This document shows, one piece after another, positions 51,344 through 59,642 of a stretch of 64,000 bases of DNA. Source of the DNA: Agathobacter ruminis (GTDB lineage Bacteria; Bacillota; Clostridia; Lachnospirales; Lachnospiraceae); NCBI RefSeq assembly GCF_002735305.1, contig NZ_PDYG01000134.1:122484-186483 (forward strand), written 5' to 3'. How positions within the stretch are numbered: position 1 is the stretch's first letter; every line of letters begins with the position of its first letter. The translations under genes were made by a program, and so were the position numbers. The notes under the pieces were generated by a model. That model was not told where the DNA came from and ran no database searches. It was given only the letters and a program-made list of their open reading frames with translations.

Positions 51344-52702
51344 ATGTTAGCTGCACAAATCACTGCGATTGTTATTTTTGTCGCGATGTTTCTGATGATT
51401 ATTTCAGAAAAGATAGAACGCCATTGGGTGACACTTGGCGGAGCTTTGATGACGATGATATGTGTATTTGGACTTGCAATGAGATCCAAAGAGGCATTGC
51501 TTGAAGTTTTGAATATCCGGTCTGTATTTACGAAAGAGTTCTGGTATGCTGCAGGAGAGGCGAGTGAGTCGACGAGCGGCATCAACTGGGCGACCATCCT
51601 TTTTATTGCCGGAATGATGGTAATGGTCGAAGGAATGGCACGCACCGGATTTTTCCGTTGGCTTTGTATGTGTATTGCAAAGGCGGTACGATATAAAACC
51701 ATTCCGATTTTTATCACATTTATGGTGATGTCATTTGTACTTTCCATGTTCATCGACAGTATCACCGTCATTCTGTTTTTGGCGGCGGTTACGGTTGAAC
51801 TGGCGCAATTGCTCAAATTCAATCCGATTCCGATGATTCTGTCGGAGATTTTTTGTGCAAACCTTGGTGGCTCGGCAACGATGTGCGGAGATCCGCCAAA
51901 CATCATTATCGGAACAGCATTCCACTATTCTTTTGTGGACTTTTTGACCAATACGGGATTGATTGCAATTTTGTCGCTGGTAGTGATTATCATTTATTTT
52001 TATCTGATTTTCCGAAAAGAACTGACAGCAAATGCACAGACTGCAATTGACACATCTGCACTTCCGAAGCCGGCGAGTGCAATCGTGGACAAAAAGGGAT
52101 TTGCAGTCAGCTGTGTGATTTTTCTTTGCGCGGTTGTGCTTTTGGTGACACATGCGATGACCGGGCTTACGGTTGCCTTTATCGGTGTGTTCATTGCACT
52201 TGTTACATTGCTGACATCTGGAAGACATTGTGCGGAGGTGCTGCGCAAAGTCGATTATAAGACGCTTTTGTTTTTCATCGGATTGTTTGTGGTTGTCGGA
52301 GGACTTGAGGAGACGAAAATTCTTGAACTCATTGCCAAATTTATCGAGGTGATCAGCAACGGAAATGTCTATATCATGATTGCGATTATCATCTGGGTAT
52401 CGGCAATTGCATCTGCATTCATCGATAATATCCCATTCGCGGCAACGATGGTTCCGGTAATTAAGACACTTTCCGCAGCCGGATCGGTACCGCTTACCAC
52501 ACTTGCATGGGCGCTTGCAATGGGAACGGATGTCGGCGGAAGCGCGACTCCGATCGGGGCATCCGCAAATGTAGTGGGAACATCTGTGGCAGCCAAATCC
52601 GGATATCCGGTCGGCTGGGGCAGATATTGCAAAGCCTGCGCACCGGCGACGATTTTGGTGCTGGCAATCTCGACCATTTACATTTTTGTGATTTATCTGT
52701 AA
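51344..52702 (+). CDS. ArsB/NhaD-type (ion transporter superfamily) permease
   Basis: A 452-residue integral membrane protein with about eleven helices. Two re-entrant signature loops mark the family: GGSATMCGDPPNIIIG (about 185-200) and GTDVGGSATPIGASANVVG (about 393-411), one in each half, showing internal pseudo-symmetry. Members move arsenite, Na+/H+, citrate or dicarboxylates, so the substrate is not certain; the DPPN loop is typical of the ArsB/NhaD branch. ATG 51344 follows AGGAGG by seven bases. No arsenic genes are adjacent, which weakens an arsenite role. Single-gene unit. Confidence 0.85.
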   Translation: MLAAQITAIVIFVAMFLMIISEKIERHWVTLGGALMTMICVFGLAMRSKEALLEVLNIRSVFTKEFWYAAGEASESTSGINWATILFIAGMMVMVEGMARTGFFRWLCMCIAKAVRYKTIPIFITFMVMSFVLSMFIDSITVILFLAAVTVELAQLLKFNPIPMILSEIFCANLGGSATMCGDPPNIIIGTAFHYSFVDFLTNTGLIAILSLVVIIIYFYLIFRKELTANAQTAIDTSALPKPASAIVDKKGFAVSCVIFLCAVVLLVTHAMTGLTVAFIGVFIALVTLLTSGRHCAEVLRKVDYKTLLFFIGLFVVVGGLEETKILELIAKFIEVISNGNVYIMIAIIIWVSAIASAFIDNIPFAATMVPVIKTLSAAGSVPLTTLAWALAMGTDVGGSATPIGASANVVGTSVAAKSGYPVGWGRYCKACAPATILVLAISTIYIFVIYL

Positions 52703-52713
52703 AGCAGAATGAT

Positions 52714-52747
52714 AAAAAAACAGCTCTCGCAAGAGAGCTGTTTTGCT
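52714..52747. terminator. Bidirectional terminator after the permease gene
   Basis: AAAACAGCTCTC (52717-52728) pairs with GAGAGCTGTTTT (52733-52744), loop GCAA. The A-run and T-run serve the two convergent genes. Confidence 0.92.
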
Positions 52748-53482
52748 TTATTCAGGATTGGATGTCGGATTTAACTGATTGGTGACATCGAGATAAAAGA
52801 GTGCGTTGCACTGGCTGAAATATGGCGATACCCAGAGGATGCCAAGTCCGAGTGAGAGAACCGTCAGCAACAGCATCGGCAAAAAGCTGAGGATCATGCC
52901 GATGAAGCGAACGCGAGACCCGTGCATGTGCTGATAGGAAGCACGGATGGCATCCCAAACGGTTGCCTCCGGATGTTCTATCAGATGATAAAATATCAAA
53001 ACAATATTGCTTTCAATAAACAGAATCAGCATAATCGACAAAAGTGATGCAATCAGCATGAGGACGATTCCTTTGGTTGAACTGTCAAAATAGTAAAAGT
53101 AAATGACAGAGGCCATGGAAGGCAGTGAAGCCAGTGTTGACAGAAGCAGTGAATACAGCCCTGCAACAATATAACGGTCCGGATGATTTTTGAATCCGTA
53201 ATAAATCATGGAGATGCCAACCGGTTGGTGACGCGCCAGATTTATGTGAACCAGAATGGTTCCTGCCGAAAATACTTCTGCAATCAGTACGACCAGAAAA
53301 TTGACTGCGTAGGTAATGATTTGCTGGGAGAGCACGACAGGCTCTCCAATCGCATAAGAAAAGATTGACATGACCACAGACAAAATCAGGGCCGGTATCA
53401 GAAATACACCGATGGCGATCCTGTATTGTCCGCTTAAGTTCTGTCGTGCCAATCGTTTGAGTTCGCTAATTGTAATGTGCAT
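52748..53482 (-). CDS. DUF975-family integral membrane protein
   Basis: A 244-residue protein with about six hydrophobic helices. It starts MHITISELKRLARQNLSGQYRIAIG, and near the end has ILWVSPYFSQCNALFYLDVTNQ, both typical of DUF975 (the SELK.RAR..L.G.y start and W..PY...A.FY end). Function of the family is unknown. The ribosome site (AAAGGAAC) is weak. It is followed by the terminator shared with the permease gene, and the two genes upstream on the same strand may be cotranscribed with it. Confidence 0.82.
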   Translation of the reverse strand: MHITISELKRLARQNLSGQYRIAIGVFLIPALILSVVMSIFSYAIGEPVVLSQQIITYAVNFLVVLIAEVFSAGTILVHINLARHQPVGISMIYYGFKNHPDRYIVAGLYSLLLSTLASLPSMASVIYFYYFDSSTKGIVLMLIASLLSIMLILFIESNIVLIFYHLIEHPEATVWDAIRASYQHMHGSRVRFIGMILSFLPMLLLTVLSLGLGILWVSPYFSQCNALFYLDVTNQLNPTSNPE

Positions 53483-53516
53483 TTTGTAATAGTTCCTTTA
53501 TGTATATTGGACCGGA

Positions 53517-53942
53517 TCAGACGGAAAAATCAGCATGCTGTCCGGTTAAGCTGGCCGCATCTTCGGCCTTCCGTTCCTGCTGATAAGGATTGGATTCGTT
53601 TGGATATCTGATTTGCGTATGCGTGGTGCCGCCGGATACATATGTGCGGCCGCATTCCGGACAAATCGAAGTACGGATGGTGACGGAAGCCTGAATAACT
53701 TCACCGCCTGCCTCTTCGGCCTTGTTATAAGCATTGGTGACATGCATATTCTCGTGTGCACGCACAGCGGCACCGGCAGCTGTCGGTGATATATGGGCTG
53801 CATTCTTGAATGAAACATTTTGCTCGTCGGAACCATCCTGATATTTGCGCCTTTTACAGGTCTCACATTCTTCCGGATTCTTTCGACCCGGCATATAAGC
53901 CGGTGTTTGCATTTGCGAGCGGTTGATTTGCATATCAGACAT
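53517..53942 (-). CDS. Small SprA-related protein with HENMH metal-site motif
   Basis: A 141-residue cytosolic protein (no signal). It carries VRAHENMHVTNAYNKAEEAGG, an HExxH zinc-peptidase motif (His63, Glu64, His67) in the context of the SprA-related family, and two CxxC pairs: CETC (27-30) and CPEC (about 96-99) in TSICPECGRTYVSGGTTHTQIRY. The cysteines could form a zinc ribbon. ATG 53942 with AAGGAGG six bases upstream is preferred over the in-frame GTG at 53948. Peptidase activity is unproven. Confidence 0.7.
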   Translation of the reverse strand: MSDMQINRSQMQTPAYMPGRKNPEECETCKRRKYQDGSDEQNVSFKNAAHISPTAAGAAVRAHENMHVTNAYNKAEEAGGEVIQASVTIRTSICPECGRTYVSGGTTHTQIRYPNESNPYQQERKAEDAASLTGQHADFSV

Positions 53943-53966
53943 AGGCACCCTCCTTTTTTCGGTCTG

Positions 53967-54308
53967 TTACAGACCAAGCAGAGTTTGTAATTCTTCGTAT
54001 GACATTCCACTGTATGGGGCATATGCTTTGATTATTTCATCGAGCGTACCGTATTTGTGGAATGCGTAGTAAATTGCATATCCGTAAATACCGATGGTTG
54101 CTGCAATCCCAATCAGACCAAGTGCCAATGCAATTTTGGCCCGCTCACTGAAACGGCGACTGCCGCCGCGTGACAGCGATGCAAAAATAATGGCAAGTGA
54201 CCCGGCCGGAAGCGAGAAATAACAGAAAGTGCAGCTGAGGATGGAAATGATTCCAAGGATAAATGCTGCGCGCTCCATCGTCGAGGAATGAGTAATTTGA
54301 TTGTCCAT
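53967..54308 (-). CDS. Small two-helix membrane protein (DUF4190-like)
   Basis: A 113-residue protein. Two hydrophobic segments (about 13-43 and 58-82) flank a basic loop (SRGGSRRFSERAKIALALGLIGI), a pattern found in DUF4190-type proteins of Firmicutes. The C-terminal 30 residues are soluble (YGTLDEIIKAYAPYSGMSYEELQTLLGL). GGAGG lies before the ATG (54308). It leads a possible operon with the HENMH and DUF975 genes. Function unknown. Confidence 0.68.
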   Translation of the reverse strand: MDNQITHSSTMERAAFILGIISILSCTFCYFSLPAGSLAIIFASLSRGGSRRFSERAKIALALGLIGIAATIGIYGYAIYYAFHKYGTLDEIIKAYAPYSGMSYEELQTLLGL

Positions 54309-54335
54309 GAGGACCTCCTGGTATTGATTTATTAT

Positions 54336-54365
54336 ATTCTATCACGAATTGAGTTTGTTTTGCAA
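54336..54365 (-). promoter_or_regulatory. Minus-strand promoter sharing a palindromic -35 with tex
   Basis: TTGCAA (54365-54360), 18-bp spacer, TAGAAT (54341-54336) with a TG extension. TTGCAA is its own reverse complement and is also the tex -35. Confidence 0.6.
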
Positions 54366-54388
54366 TCAGAGGTGAAATTAGGTATACT
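54360..54388 (+). promoter_or_regulatory. tex promoter
   Basis: TTGCAA (54360-54365), 17-bp spacer, TATACT (54383-54388). The start would be near 54395, which rules out the in-frame GTG at 54392. Confidence 0.65.
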
Positions 54389-54445
54389 TATGTGAATGAG
54401 AATTATTATGAAATCGAAAGTAAGAAAGGAATTTTGAAAAACAGC

Positions 54446-56743
54446 ATGGATATCATTGCAAAGATTTCGGAAGAATTAAATATCAAAAAATCACAGACCG
54501 AAGCAGCGGTTAAACTGATTGATGAAGGAAATACCATTCCCTTCATTGCCCGTTATCGTAAAGAAGTGACCGGAGCGCTCAACGATGAGCAGTTGCGTGA
54601 CCTGTTTGAACGACTGACTTATCTGCGCAACCTCGAGGACCGCAAGGCAACCGTCCTGGCCAGCATCGAAGAGCAGCAGAAGTTGACACCGGAGCTGAAG
54701 GCACAGATTGAGGCTGCAGAGACACTCGTCGCTGTGGAGGATTTGTATCGCCCATATAAACAAAAACGTCGTACCCGTGCAATCATTGCAAAAGAAAAAG
54801 GACTCGAACCGCTCGCAGAATTGATTATGAAGCAGGAAGAGATTGCATTACTTGAAGAGGCTGCTGCCTTTGTGGATGAGGAAAAAGATGTTAAGACGGC
54901 GGAGGATGCAATCGCAGGCGCAATGGATATCATTGCGGAGCAGATTTCCGACAACGCAGAATTCCGTACCAGAATCCGTGAAATGACGACCAAATCCGGC
55001 AAGGTGAAATCCACCGCAAAGGATGAAAAGGCTGAGAGCGTCTATGAGATGTACTATGAATATGAGGAACCGGTGACAAAGGTGGCCGGTCATCGTACGC
55101 TTGCGTTAAATCGCGGAGAGAAGGAAAAAGTTCTCACAATTAACGTGGAGGCTCCGGAAGAGGAGATCCTGCGTTATCTTGAGAAGCAAATCATTACCAA
55201 TGACACGGCAGAGACAGCGGAAGTATTAAAAAATACCATCAAGGATGCATATGACCGCCTGATTGCTCCTGCCATCGAGCGCGAAATCCGCAGTGAGCTG
55301 ACGGAGACTGCAGAGGATGGCGCTATTAAAGTGTTCGGCAAAAATCTTGAGCAGCTTCTGATGGCACCTCCGATTGCCGGACAGGTGGTATTGGGATGGG
55401 ATCCTGCATTCCGTACCGGCTGCAAGATTGCAGTGGTTGATGAGACCGGAAAGGTGCTTGATACCACAGTTATTTATCCGACCGCACCGCAAAATCGTGT
55501 GGAAGAGGCAAAGGTTGTCATCAAAAAGCTGATTGACAAATATCACGTAACCTTGATTTCCCTCGGAAACGGGACTGCTTCGCGCGAATCGGAGCAGATC
55601 ATTGTCGAAATTTTAAAAGAGATTCCGGTGCCGGTACAGTATGTCATCGTCAATGAGGCCGGGGCATCCGTATATTCGGCAAGCAAGCTTGCAACAGAAG
55701 AATTCCCGAATTTTGACGTGGGACAAAGAAGTGCGACTTCCATGGCGCGTCGTCTTCAGGATCCGCTTGCAGAACTTGTAAAGATTGACCCGAAGTCCAT
55801 TGGTGTCGGCCAGTATCAGCATGATATGAACCAGAAGAAACTCTCCGATGCACTCGAAGGTGTCGTTGAGGATTGCGTAAACAAGGTTGGTGTGGATTTG
55901 AATACCGCTTCAGCTTCATTGTTGGAATATATTTCCGGAATTTCCAAGCCGATTGCAAAAAATATTGTTACCTATCGTGAAGAAAACGGTAAATTTACTT
56001 CCCGCAAGGAACTCTTAAAAGTTGCAAAGCTCGGACCAAAAGCATTTGAACAGTGTGCCGGCTTCATGCGCATCACAGAGGGCAAGAATCCGCTTGATGC
56101 AACAGGTGTGCATCCGGAATCTTATCAGGCGACAGAGACTTTATTGGATAAGCTGGGATACAGCATGGAAGATGTGAAAAACCGCAATGTGGCAGGCATT
56201 TCCAAAAAGGTATCCGACTATGTGAAGCTCGCAGAGGAACTTGGCATTGGTGAGCTTACTTTACAGGATATCGTGAAAGAACTTGAAAAGCCGGCGCGTG
56301 ATCCGCGTGAAGATATGCCAAAACCGATTTTGCGCAGCGATGTTCTTGATATGGAGGACCTGACCCCGGGAATGGAATTAAAGGGAACCGTTCGAAATGT
56401 GATTGACTTCGGAGTCTTTGTCGACATCGGTGTACACCAGGACGGGCTGGTACACATTTCCGAAATCTGTACCAAATTTATCAAGCATCCGCTTGAAGCA
56501 GTCAGTGTAGGCGATGTGGTCAATGTCAAAGTGCTTGATTGCGATGTCAAGAAGGCACGTATTGCATTGACAATGAAGGGACTGAATCCGGAGATTGATG
56601 CCCGCATCAAGACAACAGCGCCGACTGAAGGACGTCCGCACAAGAAGCCGCAAAAGAAGCAGCAGAAGCGTTCTGATGCGATTGATGTCAGCGCTTTGAT
56701 GGCAAAGATGGGCGGCAACCATGAGCGCAGAAACCGCAAATAA
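54446..56743 (+). CDS. tex: Tex family RNA-binding transcription accessory protein
   Basis: A 765-residue cytosolic nucleic-acid-binding protein. It has the family start MDIIAKISEELNI, the helical Tex_N region with TIPFIARYRKEVTGAL, a YqgF/RuvC-like domain (about 310-440: GWDPAFRTGCKIAVVD, LGNGTASRE), a helix-hairpin-helix region (LNTASASLLEYISGI), and a C-terminal S1 domain (about 640-715: GTVRNVIDFGVFVDIGVHQDGLVHISE) with a Lys/Gln-rich tail. Tex affects transcription and toxin expression in several bacteria; its exact role is unclear. ATG 54446 matches homologues, though AAAGGA is 15 bases away; TTG 54434 is an alternative. Confidence 0.93.
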   Translation: MDIIAKISEELNIKKSQTEAAVKLIDEGNTIPFIARYRKEVTGALNDEQLRDLFERLTYLRNLEDRKATVLASIEEQQKLTPELKAQIEAAETLVAVEDLYRPYKQKRRTRAIIAKEKGLEPLAELIMKQEEIALLEEAAAFVDEEKDVKTAEDAIAGAMDIIAEQISDNAEFRTRIREMTTKSGKVKSTAKDEKAESVYEMYYEYEEPVTKVAGHRTLALNRGEKEKVLTINVEAPEEEILRYLEKQIITNDTAETAEVLKNTIKDAYDRLIAPAIEREIRSELTETAEDGAIKVFGKNLEQLLMAPPIAGQVVLGWDPAFRTGCKIAVVDETGKVLDTTVIYPTAPQNRVEEAKVVIKKLIDKYHVTLISLGNGTASRESEQIIVEILKEIPVPVQYVIVNEAGASVYSASKLATEEFPNFDVGQRSATSMARRLQDPLAELVKIDPKSIGVGQYQHDMNQKKLSDALEGVVEDCVNKVGVDLNTASASLLEYISGISKPIAKNIVTYREENGKFTSRKELLKVAKLGPKAFEQCAGFMRITEGKNPLDATGVHPESYQATETLLDKLGYSMEDVKNRNVAGISKKVSDYVKLAEELGIGELTLQDIVKELEKPARDPREDMPKPILRSDVLDMEDLTPGMELKGTVRNVIDFGVFVDIGVHQDGLVHISEICTKFIKHPLEAVSVGDVVNVKVLDCDVKKARIALTMKGLNPEIDARIKTTAPTEGRPHKKPQKKQQKRSDAIDVSALMAKMGGNHERRNRK

Positions 56744-56759
56744 ATATTGACACAGATGA

Positions 56760-56787
56760 TTGACAACATCATGATCTGTGATAAAAT
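56760..56787 (+). promoter_or_regulatory. ribU promoter
   Basis: TTGACA (56760-56765), 16-bp spacer, TAAAAT (56782-56787). Another TTGACA lies at 56747-56752 but is badly spaced. Confidence 0.75.
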
Positions 56788-56809
56788 AACCATGAATAAA
56801 ATAAGACGA

Positions 56810-56945
56810 TTCTTCGGGGCAGGGTGCGCGCAAGCAATTCCCGACCGACGGTGATAATGCATGATGCATTTTAGTCCGTGAACCACATTGTGGCTGATCC
56901 GGTGCGAATCCGGGACCGACAGTATAGTCTGGATGAGAGAAGAAG
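56810..56945 (+). promoter_or_regulatory. FMN riboswitch (RFN element)
   Basis: Shows the conserved RFN blocks in order: TCTTCGGGGCAGGGTG, AATTCCCGACCGACGGT, AGTCCGTGAACCA, GATCCGGTGCGAATCCGGGACCGACAGT (split by variable arms), and TAGTCTGGATGAGAGAAGA closing onto the 5' TCTTC. FMN binding should promote the terminator downstream and stop ribU expression. Confidence 0.96.
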
Positions 56946-56978
56946 CATACACATGTTTTTGTGTGAGCAGACAATGAT

Positions 56979-57011
56979 CAGGCCTCGGATGATTCCGTGG
57001 CCTGTTTTTTG
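56979..57011 (+). terminator. FMN riboswitch terminator
   Basis: CAGGCC (56979-56984) pairs with GGCCTG (56999-57004), extended by CGGA/TCCG, then T6. It lies between aptamer and ribU. Confidence 0.88.
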
Positions 57012-57045
57012 TTCCGGGAGGAATCGGTCAAAAAGGAGAATTATT

Positions 57046-57645
57046 ATGACGAAAAACAAACTTTTTTCTGCCCGCTATGTAGCCGGCACTGCAATGTTGA
57101 CAGCAATTGCATTCATTTTGATGTATCTGGAATTTCCGATTCCGATTATGCCTTCATTTTTGAAACTTGATTTTTCTGATTTGCCGGCAGTAATCGGCGC
57201 GTTTGCGTATGGACCGCTTGCAGGTGTCCTGATTGAATTTTTAAAGAACCTGATTCACCTGCCATTTACCAACACGGTCGGCATCGGAGAGATTTCCAAT
57301 TTCGTGCTCGGTGCGGTATTTGCATTTACCGTGGGTATGATCTACAAACATAAAAAGACCAAAGGCGGTGCATTGATTGCAGGTCTGTGTGGCGCGGTTG
57401 CCATGGCGCTGATTTCGGTGCCGGTCAATTTCTTTGCGGTTTATCCGCTGTATTATTCCGTATTGCAGTATCCGGAGGAAGCCGTGCTTGGTATGTATCA
57501 GGCCATTCTTCCATCCATGAAATCCATTTTGCAATGCCTCTTTGTATTTAATCTGCCATTTACACTAGTAAAGGGATTGATTTCGGTTGTCATTACGATG
57601 TTAATCTACAAACCTTTGTCTCCATTGCTTCATGGTCGCCGATAG
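57046..57645 (+). CDS. ribU: Riboflavin ECF transporter substrate-binding subunit
   Basis: A 199-residue membrane protein with six predicted helices, the S component that binds riboflavin and works with a shared EcfAAT energising module encoded elsewhere. The N-terminal helix (ARYVAGTAMLTAIAFILMYLEFPIP) and FLKLDFSDLPAVIGAFAYGPLAGVLIEFLKNLIH are typical of RibU, as is GEISNFVLGAVFAFTVGMIYK. Assignment is reinforced by the FMN riboswitch directly upstream. ATG 57046 follows AAGGAG. A palindromic element is inserted immediately at the stop codon. Confidence 0.95.
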   Translation: MTKNKLFSARYVAGTAMLTAIAFILMYLEFPIPIMPSFLKLDFSDLPAVIGAFAYGPLAGVLIEFLKNLIHLPFTNTVGIGEISNFVLGAVFAFTVGMIYKHKKTKGGALIAGLCGAVAMALISVPVNFFAVYPLYYSVLQYPEEAVLGMYQAILPSMKSILQCLFVFNLPFTLVKGLISVVITMLIYKPLSPLLHGRR

Positions 57646-57886
57646 TTCCTCTTCACAGTCTGTTTTATGAGAAACAGCCTCAGCCCATAAACCCGCTAAA
57701 CCCTTCACGATTTTGCGAATATTTTAGGTTCTCAATATGCAAAAGGCGAGCATTACTCATGTGTCTTTTGATGAATGAACCATTTTGAAAAAGGTTTATG
57801 TAGTGGCGGACACTTAATTTATTGATATTATGTGCGGGTTTATGGGTTGAGGCTGTCTGGCAATATTACAAACTGTGAATGGGAAC
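57645..57886. mobile_element. Palindromic MITE-like element, copy 2 (internally deleted, 242 bp)
   Basis: Bases 57655-57833 align without gaps to 20561-20739 of copy 1 (13 differences in 179). The sequence then jumps to the far right end (57834-57886 matching the last about 50 bases of copy 1), so about 224 bases of apex and right arm are missing. The outer stem still forms: CAGCCTCAGCCCATAAACC answers GGTTTATGGGTTGAGGCTG. The terminal repeats have drifted (GTTCC...GGAAC). I find no target duplication here. It separates the ribU stop codon (57643-57645) from the terminator at 57887-57920. Confidence 0.75.
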
Positions 57887-57920
57887 CCCGGCTTTCTGAT
57901 GGGTGGAGCCGGGTCTTTTC
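57887..57920 (+). terminator. Terminator, probably of ribU, displaced by the element
   Basis: CCCGGCT (57887-57893) pairs with AGCCGGG (57907-57913), 13-base loop, then TCTTTTCTTT. It begins exactly at the element's right edge. Confidence 0.78.
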
Positions 57921-57938
57921 TTTATCCACAAAATATAG

Positions 57939-57944
57939 TATAAT
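57939..57944 (+). promoter_or_regulatory. -10 box for the YcxB-like gene and the tsa operon
   Basis: TATAAT at 57939-57944; -35 not clear. Confidence 0.45.
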
Positions 57945-57973
57945 TAAGCCAAATGTGAAAGGATAATTAGTAT

Positions 57974-58471
57974 ATGTCTGCAGAATTTTCCGTGCAATTG
58001 ACAGCGAAAGATTTGTTTCGTTTTAATATGAGAAGTACCTATACAACTTTACAGGGACCGATTTCCATAATCATTGCGATTTTGTTTGCGGTATCCGGAG
58101 TTGTTTCTGCCATGAATGGCAATTATCAGTATATGGCATTGTATTTTGCAATGGCAATCTTGTTTGTCGCTTATATTCCGTGTACACTATGGTTTCGCTC
58201 CAAGAAGACCATCGAAAAAAATGAAGTCCTCTCAGGTGTGTTGAATTACCGAATCAATGAGGATGGAATTGAGGTGATCAGCGGAGAGGAAACCGGTTCT
58301 CTTCCATGGGAATATGTATTTAAGATGGTATCCAACAAACAGTATTTGTTGATTTACAGCAATCGGATTCATGCATATATCATTCCGCGCGCACAGATGA
58401 AGGAGCATTACGAGACAGTTAAGGCAATCGCATCCGAAAAACTTGAAAAATATCGTGTGAGAATGAAATAG
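57974..58471 (+). CDS. YcxB-like membrane protein
   Basis: A 165-residue protein with two membrane helices (about 30-49 and 57-75) and a C-terminal YcxB-like domain (about 90-160: YRINEDGIEVISGEETGSLPWEYVFKMVSNKQYLLIYSN...AYIIPR). The W-x-x-V/I...YLI pattern is characteristic of this PH-like fold. Function of the family is unknown. AAAGGA lies about nine bases before the ATG. It precedes tsaE by 17 bases and may head that operon. Confidence 0.8.
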   Translation: MSAEFSVQLTAKDLFRFNMRSTYTTLQGPISIIIAILFAVSGVVSAMNGNYQYMALYFAMAILFVAYIPCTLWFRSKKTIEKNEVLSGVLNYRINEDGIEVISGEETGSLPWEYVFKMVSNKQYLLIYSNRIHAYIIPRAQMKEHYETVKAIASEKLEKYRVRMK

Positions 58472-58488
58472 AAAGCGAAGAGGCAATT

Positions 58489-58926
58489 ATGAGCACAGTC
58501 ATTTATGAAACCAATTCTCCGGAAGAGACGCATGCGCTCGGCAAACAGATCGGTGAAGCTGCAAAAGCCGGAGAACTGTATACATTGACCGGCGATTTGG
58601 GCGTTGGCAAAACTGTTTTCACACAGGGCGTGGCAGAAGGACTTGGCATCGAGGAGCCAATCAACAGTCCGACTTTTACCATTGTTCAGGTATACGAAGA
58701 TGGCCGTTTGCCCTTCTATCATTTTGATGTTTACCGCATCGGAGACATTGACGAGATGGATGAAATCGGCTATGAGGATTATTTTTACGGTGATGGCGTC
58801 AGCATCGTGGAATGGGCGGAATTAATCGAGGAACTTCTGCCGCAGGAGCGAACCGACATTATCATTGAAAAGGATTTGGAGAAGGGATTTGATTATCGCA
58901 GGATAACCGTAATCTCGCATGAATAA
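58489..58926 (+). CDS. tsaE: tRNA t6A biosynthesis ATPase TsaE
   Basis: A 145-residue P-loop ATPase required for N6-threonylcarbamoyl-adenosine at position 37 of ANN-decoding tRNAs. Walker A is TGDLGVGKTVF (about 34-44); FNSPTF-type motif appears as INSPTFTIVQVYE; the DVYRIGD segment and the C-terminal VEWAELIEELLP are diagnostic. It acts with TsaB and TsaD, both encoded nearby. AGCGAAGAGGC is the ribosome region. tsaB begins two bases after the stop. Confidence 0.96.
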   Translation: MSTVIYETNSPEETHALGKQIGEAAKAGELYTLTGDLGVGKTVFTQGVAEGLGIEEPINSPTFTIVQVYEDGRLPFYHFDVYRIGDIDEMDEIGYEDYFYGDGVSIVEWAELIEELLPQERTDIIIEKDLEKGFDYRRITVISHE

Positions 58927-58928
58927 GC

Positions 58929-59642
58929 ATGAAAATATTGGCAATAGAAGCCTCCGGACAGGTGGCATCGGTCGCAATTGCGCACGATGACAAAGTCCTT
59001 GGAGAATACAGCATCAATTACAAAAAAACACATTCAGAGACACTTCTTCCGATGATTGACGAAGTGGTGCGAATGACGGAAACAGAATTGGAATCCATCG
59101 ATGCGATTGCAGTATCGAAGGGCCCGGGCTCTTTTACCGGACTGCGCATCGGATCGGCAACCGCAAAGGGACTTGGCCTTGCATTGGACAAGCCGATTAT
59201 TCCGGTGCCGACTGTTGACGGGATGGCTTATCGGCTTTGGGGCAATCCGTCATTGATTTGTCCACTGATGGATGCCAGACGGCGCCAGGTTTATACCGGA
59301 TTGTATGCATTTGAAGGTGATCAGCTGATTGTCAAACACGAGCAGTGTCTGGCTATCATCGACGATTTGATTGCCCGTTTAAATGAACTGCAGCAGCCGG
59401 TTGTCTTCATGGGTGATGCGTCTGTGACATATGAAGCATTCATCCGTGAGAACGCACAGTTTCCGGTATCATTTGCGCCGGCTGCACTGCGCGAACAGTC
59501 TGCGGCTGCCATTGCAATGCTGGGCAAAAAAATGATGGAGCACGGAATCACAGAGACCGCGCGCGAGCACAAGCCGGATTATCTGCGTGCTTCACAGGCA
59601 GAGCGTGAGCTCGGAAATAAAGCAAAGGATTTTCGGATATGA
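58929..59642 (+). CDS. tsaB: tRNA t6A biosynthesis protein TsaB
   Basis: A 237-residue ASKHA-fold partner that dimerises with TsaD. It shows MKILAIEASGQVASVAI, THSETLLPMIDEVV, and VSKGPGSFTGLRIGSATAKGLGLAL, all typical. The C-terminal half is shorter and less conserved than TsaD and lacks its metal-binding histidines. It overlaps rimI by four bases (ATGA), which indicates translational coupling. Confidence 0.95.
   Translation: MKILAIEASGQVASVAIAHDDKVLGEYSINYKKTHSETLLPMIDEVVRMTETELESIDAIAVSKGPGSFTGLRIGSATAKGLGLALDKPIIPVPTVDGMAYRLWGNPSLICPLMDARRRQVYTGLYAFEGDQLIVKHEQCLAIIDDLIARLNELQQPVVFMGDASVTYEAFIRENAQFPVSFAPAALREQSAAAIAMLGKKMMEHGITETAREHKPDYLRASQAERELGNKAKDFRI

Noticed and set aside
51731..52732. 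A 333-codon open frame antisense to the permease gene
   Set aside because: Shadow of the sense gene; rich in Asn, His and Cys, which is typical of antisense translations of membrane proteins.
57637..57894. Search for a target duplication around element copy 2
   Set aside because: Flanks CGCCGATA and CCCGGCTT do not match; either the duplication has decayed or the ends are misplaced by a few bases.
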